From: Candidatus Hadersleviella danica
GTDB taxonomy: Bacteria > Chloroflexota > Anaerolineae > Promineifilales > Promineifilaceae
NCBI GenBank assembly: GCA_016711405.1
Contig: JADJSZ010000019.1
Location: forward strand, 1-64,000
Length of the DNA: 64,000 nucleotides
Reading direction: 5' to 3'
The notes under the pieces were generated by a model. The model worked only from the letters and a program-made list of their open reading frames with translations. It had not been told where the DNA came from and searched no databases. Below are positions 1 through 9,304 of the stretch, piece after piece (the first letter of the stretch is position 1; every line of letters starts with the position of its first letter). Made by a program: the position numbers and the translations under genes.

Positions 1-4
1 ACCC

Positions 5-613
5 ATGTTTTACCGCCGCTACGCCAAACGCCTGTTTGATGTCACCATTGCCCTGATGGTGCTGGTGCTTGCTACCCCCATCCTGCTAGTTATGGCCGCC
101 CTCGTTCGCCTCCGTCTCGGCTCCCCCATCCTCTTCACCCAACAACGCCCCGGCCACCACGGCCGCCCCTTCACCCTCATCAAATTCCGCACCATGACCG
201 ACCAGCGGGATGCCCACGGCCAACTCCTGCCCGATGCGGATCGCCTGCCCCGTTTCGGCCGCTTCCTCCGCGCCACCAGCCTCGACGAACTGCCCGAACT
301 GTGGAACGTCCTCAAAGGCGAAATGAGCCTCGTCGGGCCACGGCCGCTCCTCATGGAGTACATCCCCCGCTACACCCCCGCGCAAATGCGCCGGCACGAA
401 GCCCGCCCCGGCATCACTGGCTGGGCGCAGGTCAACGGCCGTAATGCGCTATCTTGGGAAGAGAAATTCGCCTTCGATGTTTGGTATGTAGACAACCACA
501 ACCTCTGGTTAGACCTCAAAATCATTTGGATAACCCTCCGTAAAGTTATTAAACGAGACGGCATTAACCAACCCGGCGAGGCCACCATGAAACCGTTTGA
601 AGGAACCACCTAA
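5..613 (+). CDS. Small phosphoglycosyl transferase (PglC/EpsL-like sugar transferase)
   Basis: A 202-residue membrane-anchored sugar-1-phosphate transferase that would load the first sugar phosphate onto undecaprenyl phosphate at the inner face of the membrane, starting a surface glycan or glycoprotein repeat unit. An N-terminal hydrophobic re-entrant helix (about residues 12-35) is followed by the family blocks KFRTM, TSLDELPELWNVLKGEMS and LVGPRP; the acidic pair in SLDELPE is the catalytic dyad of the family. Length matches the short PglC type rather than the long WcaJ type found at 17142-18557. The start lies four bases into the window, so upstream context is missing. The NeuD/PglD-like acetyltransferase 870 bp downstream fits a bacillosamine-type pathway, which is an inference. 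Confidence 0.9.
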   Translation: MFYRRYAKRLFDVTIALMVLVLATPILLVMAALVRLRLGSPILFTQQRPGHHGRPFTLIKFRTMTDQRDAHGQLLPDADRLPRFGRFLRATSLDELPELWNVLKGEMSLVGPRPLLMEYIPRYTPAQMRRHEARPGITGWAQVNGRNALSWEEKFAFDVWYVDNHNLWLDLKIIWITLRKVIKRDGINQPGEATMKPFEGTT

Positions 614-645
614 ACAGCGTTTCGTCGCCACTGCCGCAAATATCT

Positions 646-651
646 TATAAT
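646..651 (+). promoter_or_regulatory. Candidate -10 box for the toxin-antitoxin pair
   Basis: A perfect TATAAT lies 50 bases before the UPF0175 start. A poor -35 candidate (TTCGTC at 621-626) sits 19 bases upstream. Only the -10 is convincing. Confidence 0.35.
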
Positions 652-700
652 CTTCTTCAGGGATGCCATCAGGGCAAAACCGCTACGAGAGGTCATCATC

Positions 701-952
701 ATGGTTTATGCAATTGAAATTCCTGCCGAAGTCGTCCACGCCACCCGCATGACTTTACAAGAGATAAAACTGGAACTCGCCTTAATGCTGTTTCAGCAAA
801 ACAAGCTCTCTTTTGGCAAAGCGCGCGAAATGGCAGGGCTAACCGTTTGGGATTTCCAACTCCTATTGGGACAACGCAAAATCTCCATCCACTATGACAT
901 TCAAGATTATTTGGCCGACCAGCCCGCAATTAATGCCTTAGCCAAGCAATGA
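701..952 (+). CDS. UPF0175 family antitoxin
   Basis: An 83-residue protein resembling the UPF0175 family: an N-terminal strand (YAIEIPAEVV), then a helix-rich part with LALMLFQQNKLSFGKAREMAGL, a predicted helix-turn-helix that starts at the typical KLSFGKAREMAG block. These small proteins are the antitoxin and DNA-binding partner of DUF3368 PIN-like toxins. Its stop overlaps the start of the next gene by four bases (ATGA at 949-952), the usual translational coupling of a type II pair. Both genes sit between two glycan genes, so the pair looks inserted there. Confidence 0.75.
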   Translation: MVYAIEIPAEVVHATRMTLQEIKLELALMLFQQNKLSFGKAREMAGLTVWDFQLLLGQRKISIHYDIQDYLADQPAINALAKQ

Positions 953-1437
953 AAGTTGTCAGCAACGCTTCCCCCCTCATCAATCTAGCGCGGATTGGGC
1001 AGTTGGGTCTGTTGCCCCGCATTTTTGGCCGCTTGCTCATTCCTGAAGCAGTCTGGCAAGAAGTGGTGGTGGATGGGCAAGGGCAAATAGGTGCGGAGGA
1101 AATTCGTCTGGCCGATTGGATTGAGAGAACCTCCGTGGCGAACCGTCCGCTGGTTCATTCCTTACGCCAAGAGTTAGACGCTGGTGAAGCCGAAGCGATT
1201 GCTTTGGCCATAGAACAGCAATCTGATTGGCTTTTGATGGATGAACGATTAGGCCGCCAGACAGCACAATACTTTGGGCTAGGGCACATTGGCGTGGTTG
1301 GCATTCTGCAAGTAGCCAAACAGCGTGGCGAGATTCAGGCATTGCGCCCACTTCTTGATGACCTACGTTATATGGCTGGGTTTCGTATCTCTTCGCGTTT
1401 AATGGATAAGGTATTGCAAGATGCAGGGGAACTCTAA
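949..1437 (+). CDS. DUF3368 PIN-like toxin
   Basis: A 162-residue protein of the DUF3368 family, a PIN-fold relative of VapC ribonucleases. The opening VVSNASPLINLARIG carries the first acidic position in altered form (Asn-Ala-Ser, as is typical of DUF3368). LDAGEAEAIALA supplies the central acidic residues, and LLMDERLGRQTA the conserved Asp-Glu block. It probably cleaves RNA unless held by the UPF0175 partner that overlaps it by four bases. The reading frame is intact, unlike several neighbours. Confidence 0.8.
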   Translation: MKVVSNASPLINLARIGQLGLLPRIFGRLLIPEAVWQEVVVDGQGQIGAEEIRLADWIERTSVANRPLVHSLRQELDAGEAEAIALAIEQQSDWLLMDERLGRQTAQYFGLGHIGVVGILQVAKQRGEIQALRPLLDDLRYMAGFRISSRLMDKVLQDAGEL

Positions 1438-1478
1438 GCGGTTCTGTTTGCCCCAGTTCTTAAACCACCTCACCAACC

Positions 1479-2108
1479 ATGACCCGCATCCTCATCATCG
1501 GTGCAGGGGGCACGCCCAAGTGGTGGCCGATGCCCTGCAATGCCGTCAGCGAACTTTGGCCGAACCGCTCCACCTCCTCGGCTTTGTAGACGATAACCCC
1601 CACCTGTGGGGCAAACCCGCCTTGGCTTGCCCATTTTGGGTGGCCTAGATGCTGTCCCCAACTCGCTTGCGATGCCCTCATCGTCGCCATTGGCTCTAAC
1701 CCTGTCCGCCAACAACTCGTCGGCCGTTTTGGGGCGATGGGCTACTCGTTCGCCACGGCCGTTCACCCCACGGCCGTCATTGCCGATGGGGTCACACTCG
1801 GTGAAGGGAGCATGGTTTGCGCCCGTGTCGTCGTCAACACAGGTTCCACCATCGGCCGCCACACCATCCTCAACACGGCCGCCACCATAGACCACCACAA
1901 CCACATCGGCGATTTTGTCCACATCGCCCCCGGTGTGCATACAGGCGGCGAAGTGCAAGTTGGGCATGGAACATTGGTCGGCATTGGTGCTATCATCATG
2001 CCCCAATGCCACGTTGGCCAAAACTGTCGCGTAGGCGCAGGGGCACTCATCCACCGCCACTTGGCCGATAACCTCACGGCCGTTGGCCTGCCCGCCCAGC
2101 CCCGTTAA
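1479..2108 (+). CDS. NeuD/PglD-type sugar O- or N-acetyltransferase (frameshifted)
   Basis: About 210 residues once frames are joined. It begins MTRILIIGAGG followed, after one missing G in the G run near 1506-1510, by HAQVVADAL, the N-terminal nucleotide-sugar-binding motif of the NeuD/PglD family. A second break lies near 1606-1650 (GLPILGGLDAV), and a third in the CCCC run near 1660. From about 1737 the frame is open through hexapeptide repeats (for example VTLGEGSMVCARVV, NTGSTIGRHTIL, GDFVHIAPGVH) that form a left-handed beta-helix binding acetyl-CoA. The catalytic His of the family falls in TIDHHNHIG. It likely acetylates a nucleotide sugar or sialic-acid-like sugar for the surface glycan started by the transferase at 5-613. 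Confidence 0.8.
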
Positions 2109-2161
2109 CCCCGTCCTTACCCCTTACTCATTGCTCATTACTCATTAATACGAGGTCTCTT

Positions 2162-2527
2162 ATGAACAAGCCATTGGCGTTGATTATCGAAGATGAAGAG
2201 ATGTTGGCAACCATCTTCCAGCAGGCGTTGGCGATGGCCGATTATGAGACAGAAGTGTTGCGGGATGGCCAGTTGGCGCAGGCGCGGCTGGCGGCCGACC
2301 CCGTACCTTCGGTCATTACGCTCGATTTGCACCTGCCGGGGGTGAGCGGAGAGGAGTTGCTGGGGCAAATTAAGGGGGATAGCCGCTTTGCCGCCACACG
2401 GGTGATTATTGCCACGGCCGATGCCCGCATGGGCGAATACCTCGACCGCAAAGCAGATTTAGTGCTTATCAAACCCATCCGCTTTAGCCAACTGCGCGAT
2501 TTAGCGGCCCGCCTACGGCCGAAGTAA
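2162..2527 (+). CDS. Stand-alone response regulator receiver domain
   Basis: A 121-residue CheY-like domain with no output domain. The acidic pocket is E10-D11-E12, the phospho-acceptor is D55 in ITLDLHLPG, the switch residue is T85 and the conserved Lys is K104 in LIKPIRF. All key positions are present, so it should be phosphorylated by a histidine kinase, but none is in the window. It is a single gene flanked by low-complexity arrays on both sides. Confidence 0.88.
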   Translation: MNKPLALIIEDEEMLATIFQQALAMADYETEVLRDGQLAQARLAADPVPSVITLDLHLPGVSGEELLGQIKGDSRFAATRVIIATADARMGEYLDRKADLVLIKPIRFSQLRDLAARLRPK

Positions 2528-2528
2528 A

Positions 2529-2636
2529 GCGTTATTGGTTATTCGTTACTGGTTATTGGGGCACTGGTCCACTAACCACTACTAGCCACTAACCACTAAC
2601 CACTAACCACTAACCACTAACCACTAACGAATCCCC
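2529..2636. repeat. Heptamer tandem arrays (TTATTGG type and CACTAAC type)
   Basis: The spacer consists of degenerate TTATTGG/TTATTCG units followed by about six head-to-tail CACTAAC units ending at the next start codon. It is one of the many arrays of 6-8 bp units that fill the spacers of this window. Confidence 0.9.
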
Positions 2637-2637
2637 C

Positions 2638-3374
2638 ATGTCCCACATGTCTGCCATTGGCTTTGAGATGACCACGGCCGATGATTTCGGCCGTTGGCAA
2701 CAGCACACCGCCCGCACAGGGCGCGTCATCCCCGTGCAAGGGGGGTATTACATTCGTTGGGAGGTGGGGCAGGGGGCTGAATTGTGGGCGCAGGCCAACG
2801 AAGCGCGAGAACTCATCTGGCTGAACCCCCATTTTGGCGGCACGGCCGGCTTCCGCATCGCCCTTGTGGCGCGTCTGCCCCGCCCCGATACGCCACTGGA
2901 GGGGGCATTTTATGGCTGGGCCAACGGCACGGCCGACGACCCCGAAAGCGGGGCATTCCCCTCGTGTTCGATGTGCCCGATGCGGCCGTGCATGAGGCAT
3001 TAGAATTGCCGGCCGTGTGCGAGGTGCAACTGGCCGCCTTTGCCCATCGGCTGGATGCGTTTGTGGACGAGGCGGCTTATTTGGCGGCACAGGAGGGAAG
3101 CATCCCCTATGCCCCGCAGTCATTCATCCCCACGGGGCTGTTTGTGGAAGACGGGCAGGTTCCCCCAGCGGCGGCCGTGTTTACAGGCCATGTGTTGGCC
3201 ACCAATGTGCGGCTCAACCCCACCACGCAGAAAATTTTTTATTGGGCACGGGTGTCCACGCTGGGCGGCGAGGTGGATGTGGTGGCTGACCCCGAAGTGG
3301 TGGTCGGCCGTTTGGTGGTGGGGGGGATTGTCAGCGGCTCCTTCTGGCTTTCGGGGCGGCTGGTTTTGCCGTAG
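2638..3374 (+). CDS. Unknown protein (frameshifted, about 245 residues)
   Basis: I do not recognise a family. The first half reads from MSHMSAIGFEMTTADDF to PESGAF. One missing C in the run at about 2957-2960 moves the frame, after which PLVFDVPDAAVHEALELP leads into a continuous second half ending WLSGRLVLP. The joined protein has many aromatic and acidic residues, no signal peptide and no clear membrane segment. The presence of a long open frame on both sides of one C-run indel argues that this is a real gene with a sequence error. It is followed by a 70-bp palindromic element. Confidence 0.6.
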
Positions 3375-3386
3375 TCCCAGTAAAAG

Positions 3387-3459
3387 AAAAAGGACGAGGT
3401 ACGAAGTACGAAATTACTCGAGAGATATCGTACTTCGTACTTTGTAATTCGTCCTTTTT
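3387..3459. repeat. Palindromic TACGAAG element, copy A
   Basis: Two inverted arms built from the 7-bp unit TACGAAG (GGACGAGGTACGAAGTACG on one side, its complement on the other) flank a centre containing TTACTCGAG. Similar copies occur at 33070-33150 and 53758-53828. It could fold into a long hairpin between the convergent genes. Confidence 0.85.
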
Positions 3460-3511
3460 CCCGTAGATTGATTATTGCACACTGCTCCCAGCTAAACGCG
3501 GCAACATCGCC

Positions 3512-4024
3512 TTACCCTGCCGCATCCCCAATCACCACCAGCACCTGATTCTTCTCAACAGAGTGGCCCGCTTGCGCCCGGATATCCAGCACCACCGCAT
3601 CGCGGGTCGCTTTTAATTCGTTTTCCATCTTCATGGATTCCAAAATAACCAGCGTCTGCCCTTGCGCGACCACATCCCCCACGGCCACAACGACTTTAAT
3701 GACCACCCCCGGCATGGGAGCCTTCATCTGCACTTCGCCTGTATCTGCTTGCAGTTGCCCCCGCGCCTTGGCCAGCCGATAGGCGCGTTCGTCTTGCACA
3801 ACCGCCTCGTATAGCTCGCCGCCGAGGAGGACTTGCCAGCCCTCGGCCGTTTCCCCCACCGCCCCCTCAAAGGAGCGGTTGTTGAGCAACATCGAAACCA
3901 GCCCCCCCTCGCCTAAGCTCTGAAAATCAAACGCATATGCCTCCCCATTGACAGTAATATGCGGGGTATCATCGGCAATTTCGATGATGTACTCTCTGTT
4001 GTTGATGGTTGTGATGTATTTCAT
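3512..4024 (-). CDS. Biotin carboxyl carrier protein of an acyl-CoA carboxylase
   Basis: A 170-residue protein whose C-terminal half (about 98-170) is a biotinyl domain with the biotinylation motif ESMKMEN (Lys132). The N-terminal 80 residues form a beta-rich region typical of the BT/linker part of propionyl-CoA carboxylase alpha subunits, here on a separate chain. Together with the biotin carboxylase upstream (4131-5647) and the carboxyltransferase (6075-7621), it would form an acetyl- or propionyl-CoA carboxylase. It is the last gene of this leftward operon. Confidence 0.88.
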   Translation of the reverse strand: MKYITTINNREYIIEIADDTPHITVNGEAYAFDFQSLGEGGLVSMLLNNRSFEGAVGETAEGWQVLLGGELYEAVVQDERAYRLAKARGQLQADTGEVQMKAPMPGVVIKVVVAVGDVVAQGQTLVILESMKMENELKATRDAVVLDIRAQAGHSVEKNQVLVVIGDAAG

Positions 4025-4130
4025 AGCTTGTTAGCATTTCAGCCAGTCAGCATTTCAGCTTGTCTTATGGGCGGAATAAGCAATGTTTCCACCAGATTTT
4101 GGTCATACCAGCACCCTCTATCTCTCGTCT

Positions 4131-5647
4131 CTATCTCTTCAGCCGCTCCCAACGGCTGAGCCACTTCCAGTTGCTCGTATCCCGTTCGCCGGGAGCCACA
4201 AATTGGCTAGTGCGACGGCCGATTTCGTGCGCCACCATCGTGGCCAAAATCGCCGCTTCTAATTCGTGGATAGATTCCCGCTCCTTCAAGTTAAACTCCG
4301 TCTCCACATAACTCGTGTCAAAATAGCCCGCCATAAACCGATTTGTGTTCATCATCGCTTGGTGGAAGGGCAAATTGGTCTGCACCCCCATGATGTGGTA
4401 CTCGGCCAAGGCGCGGCGCATCCGCAAAATAGCTTCGGCGCGATTTTTGCCATAGCAAATCAGCTTGCTAATCATCGGGTCGTAATAGGGGGTAATCTCT
4501 GCCCCTTCGTACACCCCTGTGTCAATGCGCACCCCCGGCCCAGTGGGCTGGCGCAAGGTGGTGATTTTGCCCGTGGAGGGCATAAAGTTGTTGTACGGGT
4601 CTTCGGCATTGACACGGCACTCAATCGCCCACCCTTCCATGCGGATATTTTCTTGGGTGTAGCGCAACTGTCGGCCGCGAGCGACCCGCAACATCTCCTG
4701 CACCAAATCCACCCCCGTCACCAACTCAGTCACGGGATGCTCAACTTGCAAGCGGGTGTTCATCTCCAAAAAGTAGAAGTTTTTGTCCTTATCCACCAAA
4801 AACTCGACCGTGCCCGCGCTGACATACCCCACAGCTTTGGCGGCGGCTACGGCCACCGCCCCCATTTTGCGGCGTAGCTCTTCATCGGCAAAGGGGAGGG
4901 CACTCTTCGATGAGCTTTTGGTGGCGGCGTTGCAGGGAGCATTCCCGTTCGCCCTAAGTAAATGGTGTTGCCTTGGGAATCGGCCAGTACTTGGATTTCG
5001 ATGTGACGGCCGTTGGTAATCAGCTTCTCAATATAAACAGTGCCATCCCCAAAAGCGGCCGTGGCCTCCCGCTTGGCGGCGGCGATGGCTCCGGGTAGTT
5101 CGGCCGCGTTGTGGACATGGCGAATCCCTTTGCCACCGCCGCCAGCGGCCGCCTTCACCAACAGGGGAAAGCCGATGCGTTCGCCAGCCGCCACCAGCTC
5201 TTCGTCGTTCAGCCCCGGCTCGGTGCCGGGCACAACGGGCACACCGGCCGCGATGACAGTGCTACGCGCCACCTGCTTGTTGCCCATCCGCTCAATCGCT
5301 TCGGGCGGCGGGCCGACAAAGACCAGCCCTGCGTCGAAGCACGCTTGGGCAAAGTGGGCGCGTTCGGAGAGGAAGCCATAGCCGGGGTGAACCGCTTCAG
5401 CCCCCGATTGTTTGGCTACCTCGAGCAGTTTATCTACCCGCAGGTAGCTCTGCGCGGCCGGGGGTTCGCCAATGTAATACGCCTCGTCGGCGTAGCGCAC
5501 ATGGGGGGCGTTGCGGTCGGCATCGGAGTAGACGGCCACCGTGCGAATGCCGAGTTCATGGCAGGCGCGGATAATCCGCACGGCAATCTCGCCCCGGTTG
5601 GCGATGAGGAGTTTGTCGAATTTTTGGGTGAGGAGGTTGTTCGTCAT
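4131..5647 (-). CDS. accC: Biotin carboxylase subunit of acyl-CoA carboxylase (frameshifted)
   Basis: The joined protein is about 505 residues and carries out ATP-dependent carboxylation of biotin on the carrier protein. The N-terminal part (FDKLLIANRGEIAVRIIRAC) and the ATP-grasp Gly loop (AAAGGGGKGIR) are clear. The C-terminal part has FLEMNTRLQVEHPVTE and the lid residues. Two indels lie between about 4880 and 4960: an extra G before the GERECSLQRRHQK block, and another in the C-rich segment before ADEELRRKMG. The second part cannot start on its own because it lacks the ATP site. The gene belongs to a leftward operon with the carrier protein. The symbol is by function; paralogous pccA-type naming would be equally fair. 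Confidence 0.85.
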
Positions 5648-6074
5648 AGGGGTAAATTAGTGAGTGTTGGTGAAAAGTGGGGTGGGAATTTGGGATCGCA
5701 AATGGCGGTCGCTCCAAATCCTCTGGCCAAATCCGTTCGTTGGGTGGGGGGTGTGGAGGGTAAGGTGGGGTGGGGCTAGCCGTGGGTCAGCGCGGATTGC
5801 TCGGTGCCGCTGGCGTCGCCCGCCATCGCTGGGGCCGCCCAAGGTGGGGCGGCAATAAGCCCACACACGAACAGCCAAGTTGGGCCGCAAGGGCGGTTCA
5901 ATCGCCTAGCGAGCCTCCTCCATCACAATGCGCCGCATCGGGGTCGCCCTAGGCTTCCCTGAGACTAAGTTTCCAGAAGGCTGTGTGCTTCACGAATGGC
6001 CATGATTTACCTCAACTCCCTTGCGATTGATGTAGTGGCGCAATATATTGCGCCACTACGACTACGCTTGTTCA
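5648..6074. other. 427-bp spacer inside the carboxylase operon
   Basis: No gene is recognisable here. The stretch is G-rich near the accC start, then holds about 220 bp with no similarity I can name (5775-5990), and finally a perfect 28-nt palindrome at 6032-6059. It may carry an internal promoter or a structured RNA, or simply be a decayed insertion. Confidence 0.5.
6032..6059. terminator. Perfect 28-nt palindrome after the carboxyltransferase gene
   Basis: GTAGTGGCGCAATA is followed directly by its exact complement. It lies 16 bases past the stop of the leftward carboxyltransferase gene. No T run follows on the minus strand, so it may be a processing or partial termination hairpin rather than a classical terminator. 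Confidence 0.5.
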
Positions 6075-7621
6075 TTACAACGGGATGTTCCCATGTTTCT
6101 TGGGCGGGTTGGTGTCCCGCTTGCTCTGGAGCATATTCAAGCCGTTGATGAGCCGCGCCCGCGTCTCATGCGGGGCAATCACATCATCCACATACCCCCG
6201 CTTGGCCGCCACATACGGGTTGGCAAACTGGGTGCGGTAATCATTCACCAACTCCGCTTTTTTGGCGATGGGGTCATCAGCTTCCTTCAACTCTCTGCGG
6301 AAGATAATATCCACCGCCCCATCTGGCCCCATCACCGCAATTTCGGCCGAGGCCACGCCAAATTCAGGTCGGAGCGGATGTGCTTGCTGTTCATGACGCA
6401 ATACGCCCCGCCATACGCCTTGCGGGTGATGACTGTGATTTTGGGCACTGTCGCTTCGCAGAAGGCATAGAGTAGTTTGGCTCCCTTGCGGATGATGCCC
6501 CCATGCTCTTGGTCTACGCCGGGCAAGAAGCCGGGCACATCCTCAAACACAATTAGGGGCACATTGAAGCAATCGCAGAAGCGGACGAAGCGGGCCGCCT
6601 TTTCGCTGGCATCAATGTCTAGCACACCTGCGAGCACGGCCGGCTGGTTGGCCACAATGCCCACCGCAAAGCCACCTAAGCGAGCAAAGCCAACCACAAT
6701 GTTGGCCGCAAAATGCTCCTGGATCTCGAAAAACTCGCCATTGTCCATAATCAGCCGAATGACCTCTTTGATGTCATACGGCTTGTTGGCGTTGTCGGGT
6801 ACGATGCTATCCAACGCTTTTTCGGCGCGGAGCGGGTCGTCGTTGCTGGCCTTGAAGGGGGGGTCTTCCATGTTGTTGGAAGGCAGGTAGCTCATCATTT
6901 CGCGGATGAGGAAGAGGCAATCTTCCTCGGATTCGGCCGCCATGTGGGCCACGCCGCTGACTTCGTTGTGAACCATCGCCCCGCCCAACTCCTCAAACGT
7001 TTTGTCTTCTCCAGTCACCGTCTTGACCACATCGGGGCCTGTGATAAACATGTAACTGCTCTTCTTGACCATGAAGATGAAGTCGGTGAGGGCGGGAGAG
7101 TAGACTGCGCCACCCGCGCACGGCCCCATAATGGCGCTGATTTGGGGCACAACGCCCGAGGCAAGGGTGTTGCGCAGGAAAATATCGGCGTAACCGCCAA
7201 GGCTGACCACCCCTTCTTGGATACGCGCCCCGCCCGAGTCGTTGATACCAATGACGGGGGCACCGTTTTTGACGGCCATATCCATGATTTTGCAGATTTT
7301 GGCGGCGTGGACTTCGCTGACACTGCCACCGAAAACGGTGAAGTCTTGGCTGAAGACGTAGATGAGGCGGCCGTTTATCGTCCCCCACCCCGTAATGACG
7401 CTATCTCCCAAATAATGTTGGGAGCCGAGGCCAAAGTTGGTTTCACGATGGGTAATGAACGCATCTACTTCGTGGAACGAGCCACGGTCGAGCAGGGCTT
7501 CGATGCGTTCGCGGGCGGTCATTTTGCCTTGGGCTTGGTGCTTGGCCACCCGTTCGGGGCCGCCGCCCAATTTCGCCTCTTCGCGCAGGCGATACAGTTG
7601 TTGGATTTTTTCGTCGGACAT
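6075..7621 (-). CDS. pccB: Acyl-CoA (propionyl/acetyl-CoA) carboxylase carboxyltransferase subunit (frameshifted)
   Basis: A 516-residue crotonase-fold subunit after joining frames, which transfers carboxyl from biotin to acyl-CoA. Family blocks include KMTARERIEALLD, INDSGGARIQEG (oxyanion loop 1), GPCAGGAVYSPALTDF and KAYGGAYCVMNSKHI (oxyanion loop 2). One base is missing near 6355, after DLNLAWP; the other frame then continues SAEIAVMGPDGAVDIIFRRE to the end. This is the first gene of the leftward carboxylase operon. The family acts on propionyl-, acetyl- or related CoA esters; the substrate cannot be read from sequence by eye. Confidence 0.88.
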
Positions 7622-7623
7622 GG

Positions 7624-7700
7624 AGTTTAGTGGTTAGTGAGTAGTGGTTTGTGAGTAGTGAGTAGTGGACAGGCTGATTAGCTGACAGGCTGACTAGCTG
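7624..7700. repeat. Tandem arrays (TTAGTGG / GTAGTGA / CTGACTAG types)
   Basis: Degenerate 7-bp units lead into 8-bp GCTGACTA-type units. The latter encode the last residues (PSASQPVS) and stop of the gene at 7678-8058, so the array has replaced or supplied its C-terminus. Confidence 0.85.
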
Positions 7701-8058
7701 ATGGCTTGAGTGCCCATGTGGTGAAACCGGCCGCCGCCACCCCGAGCAACAAGTTGCCCGTCCAGCCGCCCTGTGCATAGGGGGAAACGGCCGTGGCCAG
7801 CAACAGCAGATGATAGGTAGTGTACAACAAGATGGTTACAGGAACAGCCCAGCGTGTCCACGGCCGCCTTTGCCACAAGGCGAGAACCAGCCCCAGCCAA
7901 ATGAGACACCACACGGCCGCTAAAACCAATCTAGTCTCGGGTGGAAAAGAGGGGGAAAGCGGCCGTAAAACCGCCATCTGTTGGCTAATTGCCCAAACCT
8001 GCCAGCCCTGCACCCCTCCTAAAATAAAAACCCCCCAACGGATAATCGTTACGGCCAT
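7678..8058 (-). CDS. Small integral membrane protein, unknown
   Basis: A 126-residue hydrophobic protein with about four membrane helices (residues 5-25, 45-62, 68-88, 100-116) and few charged residues. I know no family name for it. Its last eight residues and stop are read from a tandem repeat array. A large inverted-repeat hairpin sits immediately before its start. Expression as a single gene is likely because both sides are array-filled spacers. Confidence 0.6.
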   Translation of the reverse strand: MAVTIIRWGVFILGGVQGWQVWAISQQMAVLRPLSPSFPPETRLVLAAVWCLIWLGLVLALWQRRPWTRWAVPVTILLYTTYHLLLLATAVSPYAQGGWTGNLLLGVAAAGFTTWALKPSASQPVS

Positions 8059-8061
8059 AAG

Positions 8062-8135
8062 CTATTAGCCGTAAACCATAAGCCGTAAGCCATAAGCGCA
8101 AAGCTTACGGCTTATGGCTTACAGCTTATGGCTCC
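8062..8135. repeat. Inverted heptamer hairpin (GCTTAYG unit)
   Basis: One arm reads as degenerate CCGTAAG/CATAAGC units and the other as the complement (GCTTACGGCTTATGGCTTAC), around a short AAAGC centre. The same unit recurs at 29790-29825. Confidence 0.9.
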
Positions 8136-8137
8136 TC

Positions 8138-9304
8138 CTACTCAAACACACCCTTGCGCGTTTCTTGTACCAGATGGTCTACCACAGCGTTCAAGGCTTC
8201 GGTGCGGTTCTCATCGCCGCCATTGGCGCGGTACACTTTTAATTGGCGGTCAGCACTGTTGCCATTGGCCAAGATGTGGCGCACATACTCCACTTCTTTG
8301 CGACTTCCCAATTCATCCACCACATCATCCAACAGTTCCAGCAACTCCTCCATGAGGAAGTGGAAGGGCACTTCTTCGCCACGGCCGAAATCTATCAGGC
8401 GGCCGTGGATGCCATAGCGCACCGCCCGCCACTTATTTTCGGTGATGTGAATGTGGCGATATTGCCGCCAGCCCATGTTTTGCTGGCGCAATTTCACCAA
8501 TTTGGCACAAATCGCTTGGAATAAGGCGGCAATACACACAGCCTCATCTACGCTGGTGCAAACATCGGCAATGCGGAACTCGAGCGTGTCGAAGAGGGGA
8601 TGCGGCCGAATATCCCACCAAATTTTGGCCATCGTGTCCCCTTTGCCAAAAGACCCCGCTTTTTTGAGCAAGTTAACATAATCCTCGTATTCGCTCCACG
8701 ACTGGAACGAATGGGGAATGCCCGTGCGCGGCAACTGCTCAAAAACGACACTGCGGTAGGAGGCCAATCCCGTGTATTGCCCTTGCCAAAACGGCGAACT
8801 AGCCGAAAGCGCCAACAGGTGAGGAATAAAATAGCGAGCTTGGTTCATCACCTCAATCATCAGGCCACGCAGTTCGGGATTTTCTTTGTGGCCAAAGCCG
8901 ACATGGACGTGCATCCCAAAGATGAGCAGGCCCCGTGCCACCCCTTGCATGTCGTCCAAAAGCTCTTTATAACGCATCCCCTCAGTGATGGGCTGGGATT
9001 GGGGATGGGCGAAGGGGTGGGTGGAAGCGGCCGCAATCCGCACCCCGCTCTTTTCGGCCACTTCCATAATGGAGCGACGCAGGCGGCGCAATTCGCTCCG
9101 CACCTCGCGCACATTGCGGCACACCTGTGTACCCACCTCCACTTGCGATTGCATAAACTCGGGTTTCAGGTCGAGTTTCACATCGCGGCGATTATCCTCG
9201 GTAATCAGTTCCGTGATATAGGCCCGCAAATCGCGGCTAACGGGGTCTACAATCTGATATTCCTCTTCAACACCCAATGTCAACGGTGGCTTTGGCCCAG
9301 TCAT
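8138..9304 (-). CDS. Glutamate-cysteine ligase family 2 (YbdK-like) carboxylate-amine ligase
   Basis: About 388 residues from the chosen start (MTGPKPPLTLGVEEEYQIV). The GCS2 signature LGVEEEYQIVDP opens the protein, and conserved blocks include ASTHPFAHP, FGMHVHVGF and DIRPHPLFDTLEFRIAD. Members join glutamate to an amine such as cysteine in an ATP-dependent step; some are EgtA- or YbdK-like with unknown substrates. An in-frame Met 21 codons upstream was rejected because the family starts at the second Met, which has an AGGT-type ribosome site. A conserved stem-loop element lies 40 bp upstream. Confidence 0.85.
   Translation of the reverse strand: MTGPKPPLTLGVEEEYQIVDPVSRDLRAYITELITEDNRRDVKLDLKPEFMQSQVEVGTQVCRNVREVRSELRRLRRSIMEVAEKSGVRIAAASTHPFAHPQSQPITEGMRYKELLDDMQGVARGLLIFGMHVHVGFGHKENPELRGLMIEVMNQARYFIPHLLALSASSPFWQGQYTGLASYRSVVFEQLPRTGIPHSFQSWSEYEDYVNLLKKAGSFGKGDTMAKIWWDIRPHPLFDTLEFRIADVCTSVDEAVCIAALFQAICAKLVKLRQQNMGWRQYRHIHITENKWRAVRYGIHGRLIDFGRGEEVPFHFLMEELLELLDDVVDELGSRKEVEYVRHILANGNSADRQLKVYRANGGDENRTEALNAVVDHLVQETRKGVFE

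Noticed and set aside
6713..7630. Long open frame opposite the carboxyltransferase gene
   Set aside because: It is an antisense shadow produced by codon bias; the opposite strand has clear family motifs.
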